DNA from: an uncultured Pseudomonas sp. | Lineage (GTDB): Bacteria; Pseudomonadota; Gammaproteobacteria; Pseudomonadales; Pseudomonadaceae | NCBI RefSeq assembly: GCF_943846705.1 | Contig: NZ_OX044366.1 | Location: 2,728,001-2,792,000, forward strand | Reading direction: 5' to 3' | DNA length: 64,000 nt | Program-made: the position numbers and the translations under genes | In this document: piece by piece, positions 1-8,454 of the stretch | Layout of the letters: each line of letters opens with the position of its first letter | Position numbering within the stretch: position 1 is the stretch's first letter | The notes under the pieces: model-generated | Databases searched by the model: none | The model's input: the letters and a program-made list of their open reading frames with translations, nothing else | What the model was told of the DNA's origin: nothing

Positions 1-314
1 CCACGTGGATGCAACAGTAGGATGCGTTCGCGATTCAGCCCGGCGTCGCGTAACCAGGCCTGGGTCAGGCTCGATGGCGGGGCTATCAGGGTCAGCCAGC
101 GCTCATCGTGGTTGTCACTGAGTTCACGCAGAATCGGCGCGAGTAGATTCAAGCAGTGCCCGGCTGCACCACGTAACGACATTTCACTAAAAGCTTCTGC
201 CTCATCCTGCCACGGCCGCTCAGCATCATCGGCAAGCAGCGGGCTCACTGGCGATAGCAAAAACGCATCGAACAGCGGCAGTTGTGTACGGTTAAGTGAT
301 TGCGGGAACTGCAT
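1..314 (-). CDS. sulA: Cell division inhibitor SulA, 3' end outside the window
   Basis: SulA blocks FtsZ polymerisation during the SOS response. Only the first 104 or so codons are visible; the gene runs off the left edge. The protein starts MQFPQSLNRTQLPLFDAF and continues through a segment with LTLIAPPSSLTQAWLRDAGL, which resembles the SulA/RecA-like core (substrate-free P-loop relative). The ATG at 314 has a GGAGG ribosome site just upstream. It begins 10 bp after the lexA stop on the same strand, so it is the second gene of a lexA-sulA operon and is presumably induced from the SOS boxes upstream of lexA. Identity rests on this context and the residue pattern. Confidence 0.85.
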   Translation of the reverse strand, partial: MQFPQSLNRTQLPLFDAFLLSPVSPLLADDAERPWQDEAEAFSEMSLRGAAGHCLNLLAPILRELSDNHDERWLTLIAPPSSLTQAWLRDAGLNRERILLLHPR

Positions 315-324
315 AAATCCTCCA

Positions 325-936
325 CTAGCGGCGGATAACGCCGACGCTCAAACCTTCAATAATCAAGTCCTGTTCTTCCAGGTTCACTTCGATGGGCGCG
401 AACTCGGGGTTTTCGGCAATCAGCCAGACCTTGTTGCCGTCGCGCTTGAAGCGTTTGACGGTGACTTCATCATCAAGGCGTGCCACTACCACCTGACCAT
501 TACGCGCTTCGCGGGTGGTGTGTACGGCCAGCAGGTCGCCATCGAAGATACCGATGTCTTTCATGCTCATGCCGCGTACACGCAGCAGGTAGTCGGCCTT
601 GGGGTGAAAAAATTCTGGGCTAATGCGGCACGACTCTTCAATATGTTGCTGCGCCAGGATCGGTGCACCAGCGGCGACCCGACCGATTACCGGCAAACCT
701 GGTTCTTCCTCGGTATTAGGCTCGAAACCCGGGATGCGAATGCCGCGGGAGGCGCCCGGGGTCATCTCGATGGCACCTTTACGGGCCAGGGCCTTGAGGT
801 GTTCTTCCGCTGCGTTGGGTGATTTGAACCCCAGTTTCAAGGCGATTTCCGCGCGGGTGGGCGGGTAGCCGTTGTCTTCAAGGCACTGCTTGATAAAAGC
901 GAGAATTTCAGCTTGGCGCGGCGTCAGTTTTAGCAT
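325..936 (-). CDS. lexA: LexA, SOS response repressor and self-cleaving protease
   Basis: LexA represses DNA-damage genes and cleaves itself when RecA filaments form. The 203-residue length fits the family. The N-terminal winged helix-turn-helix covers about residues 1-65 (PPTRAEIALKLGFKSPNAAE is the recognition part). The cleavage site is Ala89-Gly90 in RVAAGAP, and the catalytic dyad is Ser124 (GMSMKD) and Lys161 (VTVKRF), all present. Two CTG-N10-CAG boxes lie directly upstream, so it is autoregulated. It is followed by sulA in the same operon and is divergent from psrA. Confidence 0.98.
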   Translation of the reverse strand: MLKLTPRQAEILAFIKQCLEDNGYPPTRAEIALKLGFKSPNAAEEHLKALARKGAIEMTPGASRGIRIPGFEPNTEEEPGLPVIGRVAAGAPILAQQHIEESCRISPEFFHPKADYLLRVRGMSMKDIGIFDGDLLAVHTTREARNGQVVVARLDDEVTVKRFKRDGNKVWLIAENPEFAPIEVNLEEQDLIIEGLSVGVIRR

Positions 937-944
937 GATCGACT

Positions 945-960
945 CTGTTCTTTTGTACAG
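945..960. promoter_or_regulatory. LexA box 1 (SOS box) of lexA
   Basis: The sequence is CTGTTCTTTTGTACAG, which matches CTGT-N8-ACAG, the gammaproteobacterial LexA operator. It sits 9 bp upstream of the lexA start codon. Confidence 0.88.
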
Positions 961-963
961 TGA

Positions 964-979
964 CTGGGATTATATACAG
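964..979. promoter_or_regulatory. LexA box 2 (SOS box) of lexA
   Basis: The sequence is CTGGGATTATATACAG, which matches CTG-N10-CAG with an AT-rich centre. It lies 3 bp beyond box 1. Two tandem boxes at lexA are also known in E. coli. Confidence 0.8.
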
Positions 980-1164
980 TGATCGAGGGTTGGCAATCCT
1001 TACGTTTCGATCTGTACTCATTACAGTCGCGTACTTGCTGTTGTATTGCCCTGTTACTCGGGTTGCTCGCTTGACGTCTACTAAGGGCTACTACGTAGAT
1101 TTGCCAACGATGTGTGACCAGCCGGCCACAAGATGGTTGGCCAGGCTTGACAAGGCGGGCAGCT

Positions 1165-1191
1165 GAAACGTATGTTTCAAACAAGTGTTTG
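1165..1191. promoter_or_regulatory. Two overlapping PsrA boxes at the psrA promoter
   Basis: Two 14-bp palindromes share one base: GAAACGTATGTTTC (1165-1178) and CAAACAAGTGTTTG (1178-1191). Both fit the known PsrA operator form G/CAAAC-N2-4-GTTTG/C, here with N4. They end 17 bp before the psrA start codon, as expected for autorepression relieved by long-chain fatty acids. Confidence 0.85.
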
Positions 1192-1208
1192 TTCAGATGA
1201 AAAAAGTC

Positions 1209-1916
1209 ATGGCCCAGTCGGAAACCGTTGAACGCATTCTCGATGCGGCAGAGCAGCTTTTTGCGGAGAAAGGTTTCGCAGAAACCTCTCTGCGTTTGAT
1301 CACCAGCAAAGCCGGCGTGAACCTGGCCGCGGTGAACTACCATTTCGGTTCGAAAAAAGCCCTGATACAGGCCGTTTTCTCGCGCTTCCTCGGGCCGTTC
1401 TGTGTCAGTTTGGAGCGTGAGCTGGACCGTCGTCAGGCCAAGCCAGAGGTTAAGGTCAATCTGGAAGAGTTGCTTGAGCTACTGGTCGAGCAGGCACTGG
1501 CAGTCAAACCCCGTAGCGGTAATGACCTTTCAATTTTTATGCGCTTGCTCGGCTTGGCGTTCAGTCAGAGCCAGGGGCATTTGCGTAAGTATCTGGAAGA
1601 GGTCTACGGCAAGGTTTTTCGCCGCTACATGCAGCTGGTGCATGAAGCGGCTCCGCGCGTTCCTCCGTTGGAGCTGTTCTGGCGTGTGCACTTTATGCTG
1701 GGTGCTGCGGCGTTTAGCATGTCCGGGATCAAGGCCTTGCGCGCTATGTCGGAAACTGATTTCGGGGTCAGTACGTCGATTGAGCAGGTAATGCGCTTGA
1801 TGGTGCCGTTCTTGGCTGCCGGGATGCGCTCTGAAACCGGCTTGACCGATGCTGCCCAAGCCAGCGCGCAGCTTAAGCCGCGCAGTAAAACTCCAGTGAT
1901 TGCCAGCAAAGTTTGA
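1209..1916 (+). CDS. psrA: PsrA, TetR-family fatty-acid-responsive regulator
   Basis: PsrA is the Pseudomonas TetR-type regulator that senses long-chain fatty acids, represses itself and beta-oxidation/ETF genes, and activates rpoS. The protein has about 235 residues. The TetR HTH is at residues 10-55, with SLRLITSKAGVNLAAVNYHF as recognition region, followed by an alpha-helical ligand domain. The start MAQSETVERILDAAEQLF matches the start known for this protein; an ATG at 1197 in the same frame would add four residues (MKKV), and a GTG at 1185 would overlap the operator. Divergent from lexA. Matching boxes lie just upstream and at the etf promoters at 56.3 kb. Confidence 0.95.
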   Translation: MAQSETVERILDAAEQLFAEKGFAETSLRLITSKAGVNLAAVNYHFGSKKALIQAVFSRFLGPFCVSLERELDRRQAKPEVKVNLEELLELLVEQALAVKPRSGNDLSIFMRLLGLAFSQSQGHLRKYLEEVYGKVFRRYMQLVHEAAPRVPPLELFWRVHFMLGAAAFSMSGIKALRAMSETDFGVSTSIEQVMRLMVPFLAAGMRSETGLTDAAQASAQLKPRSKTPVIASKV

Positions 1917-1963
1917 GTGCGGCGGGTGGGCTTGATGGGTGTGATCCGCTAAGCTAGCCGCCC

Positions 1964-2488
1964 ATGGCTGCTCTCGATTTCCTGCATATTTCCCTCGCCG
2001 ATCAGTGCCTGTATGGCTTTGCCAATGGGCAGCTGCAACTGCGGTTGGCTGTTTCCACCGCACTCAATGGCGCCGGTGAGCGCAATGGCTCCGGCTGCAC
2101 GCCGCGCGGCCTGCACCAGGTGCGGGCAAAAATTGGTGATGGCCTGCCAGAAGCTGCCGTGCTGCGCGGGCGGCGCTGGACGGGCGAGGTCTGGTCGCCG
2201 CAGTTACATGCACAATTCCCAGGGCGCGACTGGATCCTCACGCGCATTCTCTGGCTTAGCGGTTGTGAGCCGGGGCGCAATCGGTTGGGTAATGTCGATA
2301 CCTTTCGCCGCTATATCTATATACACGGTACGCCGGACAGCGAGCCCATGGGCGTAGCGTTGTCGCATGGCTGTGTGCGCATGCGTAACAGTGATTTGTT
2401 GGCGCTGTTTGCGCGGGTGCCGGCCCATTGTGTCGTTCAGATTGACGAGGCTGCTTGCCCCGTTTGGGCGGCTGCGCCTCTTATTTAA
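1964..2488 (+). CDS. L,D-transpeptidase (YkuD family), no signal peptide
   Basis: A small YkuD-fold protein of 174 residues. The catalytic signature is complete: His121 (YIHGTP) and the SHGCVR motif with Ser134, His135, Gly136, nucleophile Cys137 and Arg139. The domain fills nearly the whole protein. No N-terminal signal peptide, transmembrane segment or LysM domain is visible, which is odd for an enzyme that crosslinks periplasmic peptidoglycan; it may act on soluble muropeptides or leave the cell by another route. It ends 9 bp before nagZ, so it probably shares an operon with this muropeptide recycling gene. The family call is sure; the substrate is not. Confidence 0.88.
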   Translation: MAALDFLHISLADQCLYGFANGQLQLRLAVSTALNGAGERNGSGCTPRGLHQVRAKIGDGLPEAAVLRGRRWTGEVWSPQLHAQFPGRDWILTRILWLSGCEPGRNRLGNVDTFRRYIYIHGTPDSEPMGVALSHGCVRMRNSDLLALFARVPAHCVVQIDEAACPVWAAAPLI

Positions 2489-2497
2489 GGATCCGTT

Positions 2498-3508
2498 GTG
2501 AGTTCACCCATGCAAGGTTCATTGATGCTCGATATTGCCGGCACTTGGCTGACAGCTGAGGATCGACAGCTTCTGCGTCAGCCGCAGGTCGCCGGGTTGA
2601 TTCTGTTTGCCCGCAATATTGAGGATCCGCGTCAGGTACGCGAGCTGTCTGCAGCGATTCGTGCGCTACGCCCGGATTTACTGCTGGCGGTGGATCAGGA
2701 GGGTGGCCGCGTGCAACGCCTGCGTCAGGGCTTTGTACGCTTGCCGGCCATGCGCGCGCTGGCCGATAACGCCAATGCCGAGCACTTGGCCGAGCAGTGT
2801 GGCTGGGTTATGGCCACTGAAGTGCTGGCTGCCGGCCTGGACCTGAGCTTTGCCCCGGTGCTGGATCTCGATCACCAGCGCAGCGCGGTGGTTGGCAGTC
2901 GTTCTTTTGAAGGCGATGCGCAGCGTGCGACGTGGCTGGCCGGTGCTTTTATTCGTGGGATGAACGCGGCCGGCATGGCCGCGTGCGGTAAGCATTTCCC
3001 TGGGCATGGTTGGGCCGAGGCTGATTCCCATGTGGCCATTCCGGTAGACGAGCGCAGCCTGGACGAAATACGTGCCAAGGATCTGCTGCCATTCCGTCAG
3101 TTGAGTCAACAGTTGGCGGCGGTGATGCCCGCACATGTCATCTATCCGCAAGTGGATGCCGGCCCGGCTGGATTTTCCCGGCGCTGGCTGCAGGACATTT
3201 TGCGTGGCGAGCTGGGGTTTGCTGGCGTGATCTTCAGTGACGACCTGTCTATGGCGGGTGCTCATGTGGTCGGTGATGCGGCCTGCCGTATCGAGGCGGC
3301 GCTGGCTGCGGGTTGTGATATGGGCTTGGTGTGCAATGACCGGGCCGCCGCAGAACTCGCCCTCAGCGCTTTGCAGCGGCTCAAGGTAACCCCGCCGCAA
3401 GGCTTGGCGCGTATGCGCCGGCAAGCTTTCCCCGGGGTTGAGTACCGGCAAAACCCACGTTGGTTGGCTGCACTTGGCAGCCTGCGCGACGCGCAATTGA
3501 TCGATTGA
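2498..3508 (+). CDS. nagZ: NagZ, beta-N-acetylhexosaminidase of peptidoglycan recycling
   Basis: Cytoplasmic glycoside hydrolase family 3 enzyme that removes GlcNAc from 1,6-anhydro-muropeptides; its products control AmpC induction in pseudomonads. TIM barrel of 336 residues. The family motif KHFPGHG is at 165-171, the catalytic His178 lies in DSHVAIP, and the nucleophile Asp248 in FSDDLSM. The GTG at 2498 has AAGGA six bases upstream; an in-frame ATG at 2510 (MQGSLMLDI) is the start used for the P. aeruginosa protein and is a real alternative. The thioinosine phosphorylase gene follows after 10 bp. Confidence 0.96.
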   Translation: MSSPMQGSLMLDIAGTWLTAEDRQLLRQPQVAGLILFARNIEDPRQVRELSAAIRALRPDLLLAVDQEGGRVQRLRQGFVRLPAMRALADNANAEHLAEQCGWVMATEVLAAGLDLSFAPVLDLDHQRSAVVGSRSFEGDAQRATWLAGAFIRGMNAAGMAACGKHFPGHGWAEADSHVAIPVDERSLDEIRAKDLLPFRQLSQQLAAVMPAHVIYPQVDAGPAGFSRRWLQDILRGELGFAGVIFSDDLSMAGAHVVGDAACRIEAALAAGCDMGLVCNDRAAAELALSALQRLKVTPPQGLARMRRQAFPGVEYRQNPRWLAALGSLRDAQLID

Positions 3509-3518
3509 GGAGTAATGG

Positions 3519-4256
3519 ATGACGGTTTACGCGATTATCGGTGGTACTGGCCTGACCAAGCTGGACGGGTTGACCATCAAAGCCGCGCTGCATATCGATA
3601 CGCCTTATGGTGCGCCTTCAGCTGCGGTGCTCAAAGGTGACTACGCCGGCCGGGAAGTGCTGTTCCTGGCGCGCCACGGACACCCGCATCGGATCCCGCC
3701 GCATCAGGTCAATTACCGCGCCAATCTTTGGGCACTGCGCGAGGCAGGGGCCAAGGGGATTATTGCGGTGAATGCGGTGGGCGGCATTCACTCCGCCATG
3801 GGGACCGGGCACTTTTGCCTGCCGCATCAAATCATCGACTACACCTGCGGGCGTGAGCACACCTATTTCGAGGGTGAGCTGGAGCATGTCACCCATGTGG
3901 ATTTCAGTCACCCTTATGATGCCGGGCTGCGCAGCAAACTGAGCAATGCGCTGGCTGCCGAGGGCTGTGCGTTCAGCAGCCATGGCATTTATGGCTGCAC
4001 CCAAGGGCCGCGCCTGGAAACCGTTGCTGAAATCGCCCGGATGGAGCGCGATGGCTGCGATATTGTCGGTATGACCGGCATGCCGGAAGCCGTGCTGGCG
4101 CGTGAGTTGGCATTGCCTTATGCCTGCTTGGCGCTGGTCGTGAACCCGGCTGCTGGCAAGTCCCGCGCCTTGATTACCATGGCGGAAATTGAGCGTGCGC
4201 TGGACGATGGGATGGATACGGTTAAGGCCGTATTGGCGCGGGTGTTAAGCAGTTGA
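3519..4256 (+). CDS. S-methyl-5'-thioinosine phosphorylase (MtnP family)
   Basis: Purine nucleoside phosphorylase family 2 enzyme of 245 residues. In Pseudomonas the enzyme at this locus cleaves 5'-methylthioinosine to hypoxanthine and methylthioribose-1-phosphate, salvaging the by-product of polyamine and quorum-signal synthesis. Visible motifs are GGTGL near the N-terminus (phosphate site), RHGHPHRIPPHQVNYRAN, the NAVGGI turn and GMTGMPEAVLARE, the family signature. The ATG at 3519 follows GAGGAG. It is the last gene of the ldt-nagZ-mtnP run and is followed by a hairpin terminator. Assignment to thioinosine rather than thioadenosine rests on the Pseudomonas locus. Confidence 0.85.
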   Translation: MTVYAIIGGTGLTKLDGLTIKAALHIDTPYGAPSAAVLKGDYAGREVLFLARHGHPHRIPPHQVNYRANLWALREAGAKGIIAVNAVGGIHSAMGTGHFCLPHQIIDYTCGREHTYFEGELEHVTHVDFSHPYDAGLRSKLSNALAAEGCAFSSHGIYGCTQGPRLETVAEIARMERDGCDIVGMTGMPEAVLARELALPYACLALVVNPAAGKSRALITMAEIERALDDGMDTVKAVLARVLSS

Positions 4257-4277
4257 GCTGGTTTTGATGCAAACAAT

Positions 4278-4302
4278 AAAGGGCCGTGCGATGCGGCCCT
4301 TT
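4278..4302. terminator. Hairpin terminator between the phosphorylase gene and csiV
   Basis: A perfect 9-bp stem (AAAGGGCCG / CGGCCCTTT) with a 7-base loop. T-rich sequence on both sides lets it serve both converging genes. Confidence 0.75.
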
Positions 4303-4317
4303 GTGTATCTGGGGTAT

Positions 4318-4857
4318 TTACAGAGGGCTGACGCGAATCAGCAGGCCCAAGCTGCCGTTATCGATAAAGGTCAGTTCACCGCTGTTCAGGCGACTGCTTT
4401 GCTTGATGCGCTCGCTGTCGGTGATGTTGCCGTTGGCGTCAAACTGGTTGACCCAGATGTCGCTGTCCAGCTCGATCACGCGGCCTGCTTTGAGATTGAT
4501 GGTGCCTTCTACTGGGTAATGGCCGAACTGTTGCTTGCCGCTGCTGATGGCGGCGCGACTGCTCGACTCACCCAGGCTCTGTGACCAGGCTTTGTGCAGT
4601 AAGACCTGGTAGTCACTGGCGGCGTTGAGTGTCCCTGCTTCGGCATTCAGTGCCGTGCTGCGGCTGTTGCTGTCATTCACCACCAGCGCGTTCTGCGCCC
4701 AGTTGTCGGGCGCCAGCTGACCGGCCGAGACCGGTTCCGCCGACTGGCGGAATACAATCACTTCAACTTGGTACAGGCTTTCGGCCAGTGCGGGCGTGCT
4801 GCTGAGCATGCATAGCAGCACAAGCGGCAGCAGAGCCAGGGTGCGGAGTGCGTGCAT
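4318..4857 (-). CDS. CsiV family periplasmic protein
   Basis: A 179-residue exported protein. A signal peptide covers about residues 1-25 (TLALLPLVLLCMLSSTPALA, with AxA cleavage). The mature part begins ESLYQVEVIVFRQ, the typical opening of the CsiV family, named for the Vibrio protein that links cell wall crosslinking to LpoA. It ends with a beta-strand region (LGLLIRVSPL). It lies 10 bp downstream of mfd on the same strand, so it is probably transcribed with it. Function in Pseudomonas is not established; family assignment is by the N-terminal motif and locus. Confidence 0.72.
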   Translation of the reverse strand: MHALRTLALLPLVLLCMLSSTPALAESLYQVEVIVFRQSAEPVSAGQLAPDNWAQNALVVNDSNSRSTALNAEAGTLNAASDYQVLLHKAWSQSLGESSSRAAISSGKQQFGHYPVEGTINLKAGRVIELDSDIWVNQFDANGNITDSERIKQSSRLNSGELTFIDNGSLGLLIRVSPL

Positions 4858-4867
4858 GGTTATTCCT

Positions 4868-7800
4868 TTAAGTGGCCGGAGTCAGGCGTTCAAACAGCGC
4901 TTCCAGGGTATTGAAGCGCTCTTCTGGGCGCTCCATTGGTACCTGGAATTTAAACAGCGTTGCGCCTTCGAACTTGTAACGGTTCGGTGCGCCCTGGATC
5001 AGCTTGATCAGGGTGAGTGGGTCGACACAGGTGTCGGCGGCAAACTCAATGCGCCCACCTTGCGGGCCAGCGTCGACTTTTTTGATGCCGAGCTGTTCCG
5101 CCTGCAATTTCAGCAGGGTGATGCGTATCAGGTGCTTGCTCGGCTCCGGTAGCAGGCCGAAGCGATCAATCATCTCCACTTGCAGTTCTTTTAAGCTGTC
5201 TTCGTCGGCGGCGTTGGCAATGCGCTTGTACATGATCAGGCGGGCGTGCACGTCCGGCAGGTAGTCGTCGGGGATCAGTGCTGGCACACGCAGGTTGATT
5301 TCAGGGCCGCCGCCGAGCGGCTGGTCGAGGTTGGGTTGCTCGCCCTTGCGGATCGATTTCACCGCACGTTCAAGCATTTCCATATACAGGGTGAAGCCCA
5401 CCGCCTGGATCTGCCCGCTTTGGCCGTCGCCGAGCAATTCGCCAGCGCCGCGAATTTCCAGGTCGTGGGTGGCCAGCAAAAAGCCTGCGCCGAGGTCCTG
5501 CGCGCCGGAGATGGCTTCTAGGCGCTTCTGCGCGTCGTCGGTCATCTGCTTGCGTGGCGGCGTCAGCAGGTAGGCGTAGGCCTGGTGGTGGCTGCGGCCG
5601 ACACGGCCACGCAGTTGGTGCAGTTGGGCCAGGCCGAATTTGTCGGCACGCTCGATGATTATGGTGTTGGCGCTCGGCACGTCGATGCCGGTCTCGATGA
5701 TGGTCGAGGCGATCAGTACGTTGAAACGCTTGTGATAGAAGTCGCCCATCACCTGTTCCAGCTCGCGCTCGCGCATCTGCCCGTGACCGATGCCGATGCG
5801 TGCTTCCGGCACCAGTTCGGCCAGGTCGGTGGCGCACTTCTCGATGGTTTTCACATCGTTGTGCAGGTAATACACCTGGCCGCCGCGCAGCAATTCACGT
5901 AGCAGTGCTTCCTTGATGGTCGGGTTGTTCTGCTCCATCACAAAGGTGCGCACCGACAGGCGGCGTGCCGGCGGCGTAGCGATGATCGACAGATCGCGCA
6001 TGCCCGCAACAGCCATGTTCAGGGTGCGCGGAATCGGCGTGGCCGTGAGCGTGAGGATATCGACCTCGCTGCGCAGGGTTTTCAGCTGTTCTTTCTGGCG
6101 TACACCGAAACGGTGCTCTTCATCGATGATCACCAGGCCCAGATTGTTGAACTTGACGTCGTCCTGCAGCAGCTTGTGGGTGCCGATGACAATATCGACC
6201 TTGCCTTCGGCCAGCTGCGTCATGGCCTCGCTGACTTCCTTGGCACTCTTGAAACGGCTCATCACCTCGACCTTGACCGGCCAATCGGCGAAGCGGTCGC
6301 GGAAGCTGTTGTAGTGCTGCTGGGCGAGCAGGGTAGTGGGCACCAGTACCGCCACCTGCTTGCCGCCATGCACGGCGATAAAGGCCGCGCGCATGGCCAC
6401 TTCGGTCTTGCCGAACCCCACGTCGCCGCACACCAGGCGGTCCATCGGCTTGGCGGAGAGCATGTCGCTGTACACCGCTTCGATGGCTGTTTGTTGGTCC
6501 GGGGTTTCTTCGAAGGGGAAGCCGGCGCTGAAGGTGCTGTAGTCGGCCTTTGGGTCGGCAAAGGCATAGCCTTCGCGAGCGGCGCGGCGGGCGTAGACGT
6601 CGAGCAGTTCGGCGGCGACATCGCGCACCTGTTCGGCGGCCTTGCGTTTGGCTTTTTGCCAAATCTCCGAGCCAAGACGGTGCAGTGGAGCCAAGGCGTC
6701 GTCGCTGCCGGTATAGCGGGCGATCAGGTGCAAGCTGGCTACCGGGACATACAGCTTGGCTTCCTCGGCGTACATCAGGGCGAGGAACTCGGCGGCCTGA
6801 CCGTCGAACTCCATGGTCACCAGGCCCAGATAGCGGCCCACGCCGTGGTCGATGTGCACCACCGGCGCGCCTTCACGCAGCTCGGTGAGGTTCTTGATGA
6901 CGTTGTCGCCACCGTCGCGGGCTTTCTCGCGGCGACGGCGTTGCATGACGCGCTGGCCAAATAGCGGGCTTTCGGCCACCAATGCCAGGTCTTCCAGCTG
7001 CAGGCCGTCATCCAATGGCGCGATACAGATGCCGATGCGTTGTTTGCTGGCGGTGAAAGCGGGCCAGCTGTCGAATTCCTTGGGCTTGAGCTTGAGGCGG
7101 GCGAGTAGTTCCAGCAGCACCTCACGGCGGCCTGCGGATTCTGCGCAGAACAGTACGCGCCCTGGATACTCCTCGATAAAGCGCCGTAGCGCCGCCAGTG
7201 GCTCACCGGCTTTGGCTTGAATGGCCAGGTCCGGCAGCGGTTTGGCGTCGAAGCGGGTGCGCCCGACACCGGTTTCGATATCGTCTTGGCTGACCACCAC
7301 ACGTGGCCAATTCTTCAGCCTGGCGAAGCAGTCTTCTACCGGTAGGAAGATATCGGCAGGTGGCAGCAGCGGGCGTTCCGGGTCGACGCGGCGGTCTTCA
7401 TAGCGGCTGCGCGCATCCACCCAGAATTGCTCGGCGGCCTTTTCGATACCCGGCAGGGAAAACACTTGGGTATCGCTGGGCAGGTAATCGAAGAGGGTGG
7501 CGGTTTCTTCGAAAAACAGTGGCAGGTAGTACTCGATACCCGCAGGGGTGATGCCGGTGCTGAGGTCCTGATAAATCGGGCAACGGCGGAAATCCACGTC
7601 AAATCGCTCACGGAAACGGCCGCGAAAATCAGTGACGGCTTTTTTCTCCAGCGGAAACTCACGGGCCGGCAGCAGTTTGATCGACTCGACTTTGTCGATG
7701 GAGCGCTGGGTCTCCGGGTCGAAGGTGCGCAGGGTTTCGATCTCGTCATCGAACAAATCGATGCGATAGGGCTGGCTGCTGCCCATTGGGAACAGGTCGA

Positions 7801-8305
7801 TCAGCGCGCCGCGCACGGCAAATTCGCCATGCTCGTAGACGGTGTCGACGCAGCGGTAACCAGCGGCTTCCAGGTTGCTGCGCACCTGATTGACGTCAAG
7901 CTGCTGGCCCACCTGCAATACCAGGCTGCTGCCCAGCAGAAAGCGCTTGGGTGCCAGGCGGTGTAGGGCGGTGGTGATCGGGACTACCAAGACGCCGTGC
8001 TTCAACTCCGGCAAGCGATACAAGGCGGCGATACGCTGCGAAATGATGTCCTGATGCGGCGAAAAGACATCGTAGGGCAGGGTTTCCCAGTCGGGGAAAT
8101 GCAAGACCGGCAGATCGGGGGCGAAGAAACTCAGCTCCTCCTGCAGGCGCTCAGCGCTCTGGCTGTCGGCGGTCAGTAGCAGGGTGAAACGTTTGGCATT
8201 GCTGGCGGCTTCGGCAATCGCCAAGCTCAGCGCGGCACCGGGCAGGTTGCCCCAGTGTTGTTTTCCGGCCGTGGCCGGTAGGGACGGTAGGCGCAGTACG
8301 GACAC
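4868..8305 (-). CDS. mfd: Mfd, transcription-repair coupling factor
   Basis: Mfd is a DNA translocase that removes RNA polymerase stalled at lesions and recruits UvrA. Full length at 1145 residues (E. coli: 1148). Domains in order: N-terminal UvrB-like modules (about 1-350), the RNA polymerase interaction domain (about 480-545, starting near GAPVVHIDHGVGRYLG), the RecG-like helicase with Walker A GDVGFGKTE and DEEH box (IIDEEHRFG), TATPIPRTL (motif III), RGRVGRS (motif VI), and the C-terminal UvrA-masking domain. csiV follows closely. Divergent from the gap gene across 149 bp. Confidence 0.98.
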   Translation of the reverse strand: MSVLRLPSLPATAGKQHWGNLPGAALSLAIAEAASNAKRFTLLLTADSQSAERLQEELSFFAPDLPVLHFPDWETLPYDVFSPHQDIISQRIAALYRLPELKHGVLVVPITTALHRLAPKRFLLGSSLVLQVGQQLDVNQVRSNLEAAGYRCVDTVYEHGEFAVRGALIDLFPMGSSQPYRIDLFDDEIETLRTFDPETQRSIDKVESIKLLPAREFPLEKKAVTDFRGRFRERFDVDFRRCPIYQDLSTGITPAGIEYYLPLFFEETATLFDYLPSDTQVFSLPGIEKAAEQFWVDARSRYEDRRVDPERPLLPPADIFLPVEDCFARLKNWPRVVVSQDDIETGVGRTRFDAKPLPDLAIQAKAGEPLAALRRFIEEYPGRVLFCAESAGRREVLLELLARLKLKPKEFDSWPAFTASKQRIGICIAPLDDGLQLEDLALVAESPLFGQRVMQRRRREKARDGGDNVIKNLTELREGAPVVHIDHGVGRYLGLVTMEFDGQAAEFLALMYAEEAKLYVPVASLHLIARYTGSDDALAPLHRLGSEIWQKAKRKAAEQVRDVAAELLDVYARRAAREGYAFADPKADYSTFSAGFPFEETPDQQTAIEAVYSDMLSAKPMDRLVCGDVGFGKTEVAMRAAFIAVHGGKQVAVLVPTTLLAQQHYNSFRDRFADWPVKVEVMSRFKSAKEVSEAMTQLAEGKVDIVIGTHKLLQDDVKFNNLGLVIIDEEHRFGVRQKEQLKTLRSEVDILTLTATPIPRTLNMAVAGMRDLSIIATPPARRLSVRTFVMEQNNPTIKEALLRELLRGGQVYYLHNDVKTIEKCATDLAELVPEARIGIGHGQMRERELEQVMGDFYHKRFNVLIASTIIETGIDVPSANTIIIERADKFGLAQLHQLRGRVGRSHHQAYAYLLTPPRKQMTDDAQKRLEAISGAQDLGAGFLLATHDLEIRGAGELLGDGQSGQIQAVGFTLYMEMLERAVKSIRKGEQPNLDQPLGGGPEINLRVPALIPDDYLPDVHARLIMYKRIANAADEDSLKELQVEMIDRFGLLPEPSKHLIRITLLKLQAEQLGIKKVDAGPQGGRIEFAADTCVDPLTLIKLIQGAPNRYKFEGATLFKFQVPMERPEERFNTLEALFERLTPAT

Positions 8306-8454
8306 AGGCGGCTCACGGTCAAATCACAAGGTCGCCGATTGTAACGGGCGAATATGCGTGGTGTCAGTTACGACAGTCGTGCATTGCTCATGCGTGCTTG
8401 CGCCGTCATAATGTAGCCCCTTTTTTTAGCCCCTACATGTGGAAGGTACTGCCC

